From contig JADKGW010000001.1 of assembly GCA_016722075.1 (NCBI GenBank), forward strand, positions 1,984,001 to 2,048,000: a DNA stretch of 64,000 nucleotides. The letters run 5' to 3'. Numbering within the stretch: the first letter of the stretch is position 1; each line of letters begins with the position of its first letter. A model generated the notes under the pieces. The model was given only the letters and a program-made list of their open reading frames with translations. It was not told the origin of the DNA and did not search any database. The translations under genes were made by a program, and so were the position numbers. This document shows, one piece after another, positions 36,458 through 45,025 of the stretch. Source of the stretch: Candidatus Kouleothrix ribensis (GTDB lineage: Bacteria > Chloroflexota > Chloroflexia > Chloroflexales > Roseiflexaceae).

Positions 36458-39400
36458 CTACTCTGCGCGAAGGCGAAGGAGTAGTGACCAGAATGCTTGT
36501 GCCTGTGCAATAGGCAGATGGCGACACAAGTACTGTATGAGTGGCCGACAGAGGCGCGCTGCAATTGGCTGCATATCTACGATCCCGCGGAGTACTACGC
36601 TGTACTGCCCCTCAATTGATTGACCAGGAAATGCAGCCTTTGTGACGTGTATGCTTGCCCCCAGCAGTTGGAGCACGACATGCTCCATAGAGACGCCAGC
36701 CACTTCGTGACGCTGAATCTCGTCTTGAACTTCTGCAGTTCCTAACACATGAGCTACTGAAACCAGCTGGTCGTAGATATGTTTACCAAGCGTACTGTCT
36801 TCAAGAACACCTACTTGTTGCGCTGTAACTTGGAGAGCAACTGTACCGACAAGTGGAGCGCGTCTGAAAAGGTCAACAAGATCAAGCTGTCGCAACAAAA
36901 CCCGAAGACGCTCTTTCACTTCTGGTGCTGAAGGAAATACTCCAAGCGTTAACTGAAGTGTTGTCCACGCGGGTTCACTCGTAATTGTTGTTTGGAGCGT
37001 TTCCAATGCCCCTTCAACCCATGCCTTGATCGCATCATGTGAGATTTCCTGAAGCACATTGGAGCCCACCAAATGTTCCAGATGTACAAGTGATCTGGCA
37101 CCAAGGAATGAGCCAAGCGTATCAGGCGAATAAGCCGGGTCTACAAGGAGTTCTGGCACAACATATCGCTCACCGTTCATCACAAGAAATACGTGATCGA
37201 GAATTTGACGCCTCAGCGAGTTATAGTTCGTAAAACCCGCGTCGTTGGAAATTCCATAAATAAGCCCTGCAACTAGAAACGAAACAGGATGCTGGCGCCT
37301 CGGATGAGATATATCGTGCCACAATGAAGTTTCAGGCATGAGGAGTTCGTGAATGAGACGTGTTCGCGCGAGATTGAATGTCTGAACTAACCATGCAGCG
37401 CTGACACCGGCGCCAGCGAGGAGGCGAAACATCTTATCGGTATGCGCCCAGGCAAGAGCTAGGCGCGTGGCTACAGGTATTTCCTGCGAGATTGTCTGTG
37501 CACTGAATGATTCATAAACCCATACAAGAAGGGCCTGGAATGCTGACACAGTCTGGTCGTCAAGCATACGCACAAGACGACTGGCAAGTCGACGTGCAAG
37601 TCGGTGGAAAATCTGCTGCTGATGCGCAATGTGATGAAGAATATGTATGATGTGAACGAGTGATAGTGGCGATTCGGTAAGTGGAAGTAACTCCTTGATA
37701 AGCGAGCGCTGTTCTGTAAATGATAAAGATTGCACTGTCGTGATAATAAATATTGGAAGCGCAATCGGAAAGCGTGCAAGACGATCAATGGTCTCGGCTA
37801 GGCCAACTTCTTGGTGCAATTTTAATGCGGCAGAATCAAGTGAGGTACGAAATGGTAAATCAGCCGACCAATCAAGACGAAAATGATGCTTGAGACTCTC
37901 GATAGCCGAAGGGATAAGATCATCAAGCCGGAACGTTCCTTCAGTGTGAAGTCGCTCCTCAAACGAAGCGTAGTAAAAGTCGATATTTGAGTTGCGCCAG
38001 CGCACAACCGCATCAACACGCTGTTGCGGATCAGGAAGCGTTACGATTTCGGCAAATGCTGTCTGGTAGTCTTCGTCAGAGCAATCAAACCACTGACGAT
38101 TCTCGCGAAGAATCGCCTCGCGAACCGCGAGCACAGGTGTTACCAACCGCAGTGCAGCATCATTCACATGAAAGCGTCCATCTCGCTCTGGATGCTGAAA
38201 CGTGAACACCGATTGTTCACCCTCACGTGCAGGTTCGAACGTAAGCGTGTGTTGACGCCCAATAGGAGTAATAGTGGCAGCTTCACCTGCAACTACTCGT
38301 TCCACAGCAACCCAGAAATCTCGTGGCTCAAAGCCGAGACCAGCAAGTGGTACAAACGATCGTAGGGTTAGCCCCAATCGACTCATTACGTCAGGATCAC
38401 GTTCCAACTCCACACGAATACCTGCTGGTAGATTCGCATAGAGGATACGGAGCCGGGCTGCAACGAGTTGGGCAGGGAATTGCTCGGGGAGATGGTCAAA
38501 TACATCGATGAGCATGTGCTTCAGCGTATTCGCGACTGCGACTATCAGTAACGGCTCGGATTCAATCCGAGGAGCAATTACCCAGTGCTCAAGCCATTCG
38601 CGGTATGCCTGTCGCACAGGCTCTACTGCTGCTGTGTCATCAGTCTCAACGTTATCACGCTCAAGTGCCCACCCTTGGATAATAAGGCTGGTGAAATGCG
38701 AAGCAACAAGGAGATGCTGCTGATCGCTCGCGGTTGGTAGGCTGAATGCTGTGCGTGCCATAAGTGGGTCGAAGAGCAGGTTGTCAACAATCCAGGTGGC
38801 TCTTGCTCGACATTCATGCACTGGTGTTTCCGCCTGCCACACCATCCGAAGCGCCTCGTCGATCGCTTGGTGTAATCCCACAATGAACGATGCTTCCCCT
38901 TCTCTAACCAGCGGTGCCATCATACGTTCGGGGGACGAATCCCACTGCAACACATCGGGTTGGAGTAAGCAGCGCGCAACGTAGCGACGAAGTTGTACAA
39001 GCTGTTCTGTTTCGATGACACCCCCGCGCTCATCAACAGATGCTTGCGTCAACGCATACACAATTTCATCGCTACGTACAGGGAGAAAGCGAACATCCGC
39101 GGCCCGTAGCCGACTAAGGATGTCATAATAGCGACTAACTCTTAGCGAACCAGTCTCAAAGGCAGCTTGTAATACATCAGATATTCCGACAATTGGTGCT
39201 GTATCACGATGGAGATACGCGTTGACAAAGCGATCATCGACCCAAATCACATCTCCTTCTTGCACCGGGAAGGCAAATAGCGCAGTCAGGCAGCGGCTAA
39301 AGAATGCCTCACGCTCATCTTCTCGTTCTGCGGTTGTTTCTGGGAGCCGCTGGTACGTTCCATTATCAAGACCAGTGCGCACATGGCTGATCAAACGATC

Positions 39401-42400
39401 AAGCCAAGCCAGAGTCTCCTGTTGATAATTCTCAAAGAACAGTGCCTCATTGGCGCGTTCTTGCTCATCTCGTTCAATAAATACACGAAATCGGGACGTG
39501 ATAACATCAAGTACTTCCGCATCAATTAGAACCTCGGGTATATTTCCGCGACAGATCAGGACTCGTCCTAATGGAGGAACATGTGTCGTTTGCTGTGCCT
39601 GTCCTTCCGTTCCCATTGCATCGATCACTGCATGATATCGTTCGTCTGAAAGGACACCGTACTGTTTGAGCGACTCGACTAGTGTACGACAATTGATCAC
39701 ATAGCGGGCAGCATCATTGGGCAAGGTGCCAGCCTCTCCGAGGGAACCACGCTTCCTCAGAGGTAGAAAATCGACCAGACATCCTTCATTTGCTCGTGCA
39801 TAGGCGTGGAGTGCCGCCCAATCATCACCAAACTCGTGCGCAAGGTCAGGTTCGATAGCAACACGTTGGGTTGAAGGATCAATTATGCGTAGGCGTCCGT
39901 CGCGCAGTAAGCCAAGAATGCGCCGATATGCGTCAAGCCGTGAGGGCTGATGGTTGAAAAGCCTTTCCCGTATCGTGAGCAGTGCCGGCATGAGACTCGC
40001 AGGGATGCGTATTGGGGCAAAAGTCTGCTCAATAATGTCAAGCATATCGACGTGAGCTGCAAGGAGGAGCGAGGTAATATCCACATGGAGTCGCCACTGT
40101 GATGGCTGTTCAGCGATTGCTGGCGCAAGCAGGCGACTTCCGTGACGCACGAGAAGTGGTTGCCGATGCCACCCCCGGTGTGATCGCTCTTTGGCTGTAA
40201 GGGCACGGTGGTAAAGGTCTATCAGCGACACATTGAGCAGTTCGGACAATAGGTGAACCGGCAACGAACCTTCACGATAGTATGTTGTGAGCTCAGCAGA
40301 ACGTCGCTGGAGATCTTCTGCAAACGCTGGGAACTCTGGAAGTTCGAACAGTTGTATGCCACCCTGTCCCTGTGCGGCGAGCGCCATCAGTCTTGTTGAA
40401 AGATCACGAAGTTCAGTATCGAGGCCAAGTTGCATCCCCAGATTAAACACAGGGCCAACCAGAGAGTCGGGCACCGACCCACGGACAATCTGATGCCAGA
40501 ACTCACGCGCGAGCGGAAGGTCGACACCGCGTATGAGAGAAGCCAGCCGAAACGCCTGCTCTACTGGAAGATCAGCATGGTTGCGTAGTCGCTGTGCAAC
40601 AGCCGCGATCTGAATCAGATCCCCGCGATGTAGGTGAATATCAATCAATGCAAGGATGTTGTCCACGTTCGGTTCAGCTTGTATCAGACGCTCTGCTTCC
40701 AACTGCGCCTCGGAAAGAACACCAAGATGCAGCAGGCACATCGCGCGGATGCGGCGCAGAGAAGCCGGTAGCTGACCGTACTGAAAAAGGTGATGAGACT
40801 GATCAAGCAATTGCTGGCAAGCCTGGTAGCGCCCGACATTGTATAGTCCTATCGTAGCAAGCCGAAGTGCCTCCGGCGTCTCGATAGAATTTGCCAATAG
40901 TTCGGCTCGATCAGCGAGTTCTTCCCAAGCGCTGTAGCGCGCGAATAACTCACAAAGCTCAAGAAGGTAGCCCGGCTCATGTGTCGCCTGAAGATCTGCT
41001 TCAAGTTGCTCACGCAACGACTCCCACTCACCGTTACGCTGTGCTTGGAGGCGGAGGGCAATCAGTCTTAGCCTTACGCTTTGTTCATCCTCTCGTGGTA
41101 GTGCAAGAACTTCTGCGAAGGCCTTTCTGTCGCCATTCAGTAACCGCACCTGTAGCACCCAGGTATCCCAAAGCACCTCCAGGTGCTCACGAGTGAAGAG
41201 TAACTGAGTGTCTTTAAGAAGCCGTATAGCTTGTTTATAGTGGCGTTCATTGATAAGGCACTGCGACAGAAGCAACACGTCCTGTATAGATGCCTTCCCC
41301 TCACGAACACGGCGACGAAGTAACGCAGCGGTGCTACTCAGATCGATGGCATACCCACGAGCAATAATCCAGGAAATGACAGCCCCATCACCAGGTTCGC
41401 GCCGCAAAAGCTCATCGCAGAGGGCAATCGAATCGTCCTGACTGTCATAGTCGTTAGCTAGGGCAGCCATACGCCATACAAGGAGACGATGCTGTGCAGC
41501 CTGGTCGCGAGCCAGTTCTGCCAAATCGCCAAAGGTTGTCGCGGCCGCACGAAGACGCGCGAGGCTCGTGTCATCTCGCTTCACGAAGACCCAATCGACT
41601 GGCTCAGGCACGGCGGGAAGTACCGCTGGGCAGGAACAGGCCGCAATGCTACTAAAATAGTCGATACAGGCAGCTACAAGGCGAACTGCCTCTCCCTCCG
41701 GTTCAAGCGCTAATGCACGCTGAGCCGCTAACCGCGCTTGCTCTACATTACCGGTAACGAAGCTGAGAAGTGCCCGCAGACGAAATGTTTCAGCGGTAGG
41801 GTTGTACTGGATATCTATCTGGTCGAGTACTGCTCGTACTTCCTCAATGCGACCAAGCTCGAGTAAGAACGCGGCGCGGAGATTGTCGCGCTCCAACGTG
41901 CCGCTTGCATAAACAACAGCTAATGCTGCTTCTGGCCCCGATGCATAAAATGTGAGCATCGCTTGTAGCCCATCGTCAGGCTCATCGGGTACAAGCCGAT
42001 TGGCTTGATCAGCGAGCTGCGTCGCTTGATATGTGTTGCGGTTCTGGTGAAGTTCTATACGAGCTTCGACCCGAAGGAGGCGGGCCTGCAGGGAAGCACC
42101 AAGCCGATCCCATACCGCCTGCTGAAGCTTGAGTTGTTGGAGGCGCGCTGAAGCCTCATCACTTCGACCCGCTCGGATCTTGCGCCGCATCTCCGCGATC
42201 TGTTGATCTATGTCGGTAGCAATGTGGCCACTAAGCACATCAAGTTGATCAGCAAAATAGGAGGCCGAGCCAGTTTCAGGCGACGAGGCCAGCGCATTCA
42301 GATGCCGCCACGGGCTTGCCCCTGTCACGCCACAAATAACTTCAATCCAATAGGCAGGGGGATATAGGTAGCGCGCTACAATTGCAGGGTGGTTGCGGAG

Positions 42401-42847
42401 CTTTGCTTGGATTGTCTCGCTTGACCACACCTCGTAGACCACACCTATTGTGCGGAAGCGTTCACGCTCCGCGTCAATAACGGCTATATGCCGCCGCGAT
42501 GATACATCGGCGGTTACAAAGAGAACAAACCGCCGAACACTCTGCGTTTGCCAGTAGTCCCAGTGGGCTAGAAACTCATCAGAGGCTGTACGGATTTCAG
42601 TGGGGCTGAAGTGTTCGTACCGTTTGCACTGTCCCACCTCCATAGCTGTTGGATGATAGCGTTGGGCGCGTACGTCAATGCCCAACTGGCGCTCGCCCCG
42701 AGCCCCATAGACGATAGCTGAGGTGATACCAGGTTCAGCGAAGAACAGGTCGCGACAGAGCTTCTGAAAGAGATATTCGTCAAGCTGGTGGAATGGCGGT
42801 TCGTCGCCAGAGTTGATCCTCGGTCGCATATAGAGCCCACTGTGCAA
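36458..42847 (-). CDS. Giant protein (2129 aa) with N-terminal Mrr-like nuclease domain
   Basis: Residues about 20-170 look like a PD-(D/E)xK restriction-endonuclease domain of Mrr type: LFQKLCRDLFF, GERQLGIDVRAQ (Asp), then MEVGQCKRY (QxK) and RRFVLFVTAD. There follow over 600 residues of helical, TPR-like repeats, and a long C-terminal part. VDITSLLLAAHVDMLDIIEQ near residue 920 and VIWVDDRFVNAYL with VGISDVLQAAFETG near 1210-1240 look PIN-like. I see no Walker A motif. Codon use is less GC-rich than the bch genes. A DNA-targeting defence role is inferred from the nuclease domain and its location beside the NACHT/caspase island. Confidence 0.6.
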   Translation of the reverse strand: MHSGLYMRPRINSGDEPPFHQLDEYLFQKLCRDLFFAEPGITSAIVYGARGERQLGIDVRAQRYHPTAMEVGQCKRYEHFSPTEIRTASDEFLAHWDYWQTQSVRRFVLFVTADVSSRRHIAVIDAERERFRTIGVVYEVWSSETIQAKLRNHPAIVARYLYPPAYWIEVICGVTGASPWRHLNALASSPETGSASYFADQLDVLSGHIATDIDQQIAEMRRKIRAGRSDEASARLQQLKLQQAVWDRLGASLQARLLRVEARIELHQNRNTYQATQLADQANRLVPDEPDDGLQAMLTFYASGPEAALAVVYASGTLERDNLRAAFLLELGRIEEVRAVLDQIDIQYNPTAETFRLRALLSFVTGNVEQARLAAQRALALEPEGEAVRLVAACIDYFSSIAACSCPAVLPAVPEPVDWVFVKRDDTSLARLRAAATTFGDLAELARDQAAQHRLLVWRMAALANDYDSQDDSIALCDELLRREPGDGAVISWIIARGYAIDLSSTAALLRRRVREGKASIQDVLLLSQCLINERHYKQAIRLLKDTQLLFTREHLEVLWDTWVLQVRLLNGDRKAFAEVLALPREDEQSVRLRLIALRLQAQRNGEWESLREQLEADLQATHEPGYLLELCELFARYSAWEELADRAELLANSIETPEALRLATIGLYNVGRYQACQQLLDQSHHLFQYGQLPASLRRIRAMCLLHLGVLSEAQLEAERLIQAEPNVDNILALIDIHLHRGDLIQIAAVAQRLRNHADLPVEQAFRLASLIRGVDLPLAREFWHQIVRGSVPDSLVGPVFNLGMQLGLDTELRDLSTRLMALAAQGQGGIQLFELPEFPAFAEDLQRRSAELTTYYREGSLPVHLLSELLNVSLIDLYHRALTAKERSHRGWHRQPLLVRHGSRLLAPAIAEQPSQWRLHVDITSLLLAAHVDMLDIIEQTFAPIRIPASLMPALLTIRERLFNHQPSRLDAYRRILGLLRDGRLRIIDPSTQRVAIEPDLAHEFGDDWAALHAYARANEGCLVDFLPLRKRGSLGEAGTLPNDAARYVINCRTLVESLKQYGVLSDERYHAVIDAMGTEGQAQQTTHVPPLGRVLICRGNIPEVLIDAEVLDVITSRFRVFIERDEQERANEALFFENYQQETLAWLDRLISHVRTGLDNGTYQRLPETTAEREDEREAFFSRCLTALFAFPVQEGDVIWVDDRFVNAYLHRDTAPIVGISDVLQAAFETGSLRVSRYYDILSRLRAADVRFLPVRSDEIVYALTQASVDERGGVIETEQLVQLRRYVARCLLQPDVLQWDSSPERMMAPLVREGEASFIVGLHQAIDEALRMVWQAETPVHECRARATWIVDNLLFDPLMARTAFSLPTASDQQHLLVASHFTSLIIQGWALERDNVETDDTAAVEPVRQAYREWLEHWVIAPRIESEPLLIVAVANTLKHMLIDVFDHLPEQFPAQLVAARLRILYANLPAGIRVELERDPDVMSRLGLTLRSFVPLAGLGFEPRDFWVAVERVVAGEAATITPIGRQHTLTFEPAREGEQSVFTFQHPERDGRFHVNDAALRLVTPVLAVREAILRENRQWFDCSDEDYQTAFAEIVTLPDPQQRVDAVVRWRNSNIDFYYASFEERLHTEGTFRLDDLIPSAIESLKHHFRLDWSADLPFRTSLDSAALKLHQEVGLAETIDRLARFPIALPIFIITTVQSLSFTEQRSLIKELLPLTESPLSLVHIIHILHHIAHQQQIFHRLARRLASRLVRMLDDQTVSAFQALLVWVYESFSAQTISQEIPVATRLALAWAHTDKMFRLLAGAGVSAAWLVQTFNLARTRLIHELLMPETSLWHDISHPRRQHPVSFLVAGLIYGISNDAGFTNYNSLRRQILDHVFLVMNGERYVVPELLVDPAYSPDTLGSFLGARSLVHLEHLVGSNVLQEISHDAIKAWVEGALETLQTTITSEPAWTTLQLTLGVFPSAPEVKERLRVLLRQLDLVDLFRRAPLVGTVALQVTAQQVGVLEDSTLGKHIYDQLVSVAHVLGTAEVQDEIQRHEVAGVSMEHVVLQLLGASIHVTKAAFPGQSIEGQYSVVLRGIVDMQPIAARLCRPLIQYLCRHLPIAQAQAFWSLLLRLRAE

Positions 42848-42951
42848 ACAGATGTTTCATCAGACGTCCTATAGTATAACGACTGCGGAGAGCTAACGCA
42901 ACGTGTAGTGCGTCAAACCGACAAATAGAGATCCTTACCGGCCGTGCTATA

Positions 42952-43369
42952 TCACGGTCCACACCCCGCCCATGGCAGCCAGCCAAACAGGAAGCACCAC
43001 AGCCACGCGAGCCAATCGAGGATAGCCGGGCCACCGAGCGCGCCGGGCACCTCATTGGCGCGATCGTCGTTGCCAGGGCTCCACCAGGTGCCGTCTGGGC
43101 GATCGGGATCGGCCGGCTCCAGCAGTGTCGCGGCGGGGTAGCCCGGCGGCGGCAGCTGCACCAGCGCCTCGCTGAGCGTCGAGTCGCCGGGACCGGAGGC
43201 AACACGCGCGTGCCGTTCTCTAGCGCCAGGGTGTCCGCGAGCAGTCCAGCGCGCCGGGCTGCGCAGATCGGGCGGCCTCGGCGGGCAGTGCGCCGGATAA
43301 AGCCAGCATAACAAGCACCAAGCGCAGCGCAGCGCGCGTGACAGCAGATCGTTGCGGGTGATTCATACA
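42952..43369 (-). pseudogene. Decayed gene with signal peptide start
   Basis: One frame starts MNHPQRSAVTRAALRLVLVM near 43364 and continues LALSGALPAEAARS, a good signal peptide, but stops early. The other frames carry a plausible continuation, ALVQLPPPGYPAATLLEPAD and WLAWLWCFLFGWLPWAGCGP, the last a C-terminal hydrophobic end. At least two frameshifts separate these parts. The protein would have been secreted or membrane-anchored; family unknown. Confidence 0.4.
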
Positions 43370-43717
43370 TCGCTCCACGGCTCAGAGGCTTGTTTAAGCA
43401 GCTGGTTTACCACCAAGCCACCAAGGGCCAGACGGCAGGTCGTAGACTATTCATGCCAACGGGTCTTGGTTAGCCCGCAAAAGCCCTGGGGACAATGCGC
43501 CCCAGGCGATCCCGCCCGTATGCACGCTAGCGAATCTTGGTGTCTTGGTGTCTTGGTGGTTCCTGTTCGCATACTCGCTCAGGGAACGAGCATCGGTGTC
43601 GGGGTTGGGGGCGGCGGGCGCTGGGCGCGGAAGGTGATCGCCGCGATACGCCCAGCGCGATCCGCTTCACCCAGCAGATCGCGGCCGGCCTGGCGGGAGT
43701 GAAGTCGGCCGGCCAGA

Positions 43718-44032
43718 TCACACTGGCGCTGCACTCGCCCGGCGTCGCGTACAGATCAGCCCGAGGACCGGGTGCGTGTCGACGCCAAAGCCGCTCATCA
43801 GCGCGCGCGCAAACCCCAGCGTCGCCCCCCAGATCAGCGGCGTTGCCAGCAGCTCCACAAAGCGGAAGAACCAGACCCGCGCGTAGTTCCATCCACCGCC
43901 GGTCGCGAGTGCCAGGCCGGCCAGCGGGCTGACGATCAGCATCAGGTTGACCATCACGATGCACGCGATCGCGTGGAGCGCCAGAATGCCCAGTATGCGA
44001 TCCAATACGTCGGGCTGCTCCTGCGCATACAT
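43718..44032 (-). CDS. Small membrane protein or fragment
   Basis: A 104-residue frame with helices at about 12-40 (ILGILALHAIACIVMVNLML) and 55-85. The end (TRRRASAAPV) is unlike the rest, and a better continuation (VIWPADFTPARPAAICWV) lies in another frame, so the 3' part has probably shifted. No family recognised. It lies in a degenerate stretch between the giant gene and the NACHT cluster. Confidence 0.35.
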   Translation of the reverse strand: MYAQEQPDVLDRILGILALHAIACIVMVNLMLIVSPLAGLALATGGGWNYARVWFFRFVELLATPLIWGATLGFARALMSGFGVDTHPVLGLICTRRRASAAPV

Positions 44033-44040
44033 AGCAAGGA

Positions 44041-44896
44041 CGTATGCAGCGCAGCGTAGCAGCCGGCAGGGCAGTTGGCATCGGTCAGGGCGGATGATCG
44101 TTGACAGGCATCATCGATTTCCATCGCCGGTCGGGGCGGATCGCCCCCACGGCATTATCATCATCGATTTCCATCGCCGTACGGGCGCATCGTATGCGCC
44201 CGCCGACGCATCCCAATGCGTGGCAATGCCAGGCGGGCGCGGCCCGCCCCTACATTCATTCGGCACCATCGTCCCCGTCCAAAAAAAATACGCGATTCGC
44301 GCTGCACGCGACTGGGGCGGCGCCGCGCCCTGATCTTCGCGGGGTGGCCCGCTCCTGGCCCTGGCGCGACGATGTCGTTTCCAGAAATACGCGATTCGTG
44401 CCTACGGCACCCCCGGATCCAGCGGTGTTCTCTCCCCCAGAGTGCCCTCCGGGGGCTCCGCGCCCCCGTACCCCGCGGCAGGGCGCTCCCGTGCGCCCTG
44501 CACCCACGGCCGGGGCTTTGCCCCGGACCCCTTACGGTATGCCTTCCTCCGTGCAACCTTATGCGCGGATGCCCTGCCCATGCGCAGTAGCCACTTCCCA
44601 GTACCGGCCCAAGCTTGATTCGCCCATGCATTGTGATTTCGTTTTCGCTCGAATCGATCGTGCATCTGCATTGCGATAGCACCACTGCATACGGGCGGGG
44701 CATGCATGATAGCATTTCGCTCGACATCGGCATGCCATGCCGGAGGGGTTGTAGGGCAACCTGCCAAGGTTCCCCTACGCGGGGGCGCAGCGCCCCGGAA
44801 AAGCCTATTCTGGCGTATCTCCGCTATCCGAACCAGGCCCAGCCCCAACTCCTTCATCACGACGGAACACAGGACACAGGACACACAATAAACGCT
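44041..44896. other. Repeat-rich spacer without a gene
   Basis: No credible gene. It holds repeated short words: two copies of CATCATCGATTTCCATCGCC (44109 and 44160 regions), an AAAAAATACGCGATTCGCGC word (about 44283) that recurs at about 48068, and GC-rich palindromic stretches near 44450 and 44770. The right end, from about 44815, is homologous to the spacer downstream of the second NACHT-FGE gene (48130-48221). Confidence 0.6.
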
Positions 44897-45025
44897 TTAC
44901 ACGGGAGGATGCCGGGCAAGACGAAAGCCGATGCCGACGAAATGGTAATCGGGCGTGAGGTAGTAGCGGCCGGACGCGCGCAGGTTGACCGGTAGATTGT
45001 ACCAGCCGCCGCCGCGAAGTGTAAA
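44897..45025 (-). other. DGR-type variable region, copy 1 (VR1)
   Basis: The final 129 bp of the gene encodes RGGGWYNLPVNLRASGRYYL followed by TPDYHFVGIGFRLARHPPV. Against VR2 there are 18 base differences, all at first or second codon positions, clustered at codons that would be AAC, AAT or ATC-like in a template. The framework residues (RGGGW, LRAS, PDYH, IGFRLARHP) are constant. This is the layout of a DGR variable region at the end of a C-type-lectin fold. Confidence 0.8.

Noticed and set aside
36458..42847. Giant protein called as a STAND/Avs ATPase
   Set aside because: No Walker A or B motif could be found by reading the sequence, so only the nuclease-like head is claimed.
44040..44896. 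Search for a DGR template repeat in this spacer and in 48130-48221, 51141-51326, 57146-57310 and 63678-63774
   Set aside because: No second copy of the VR framework (CGGCTTTCGTCTTGCCCGGC or the VR3 equivalent) and no AAC-rich block was found; the template is probably outside the window.
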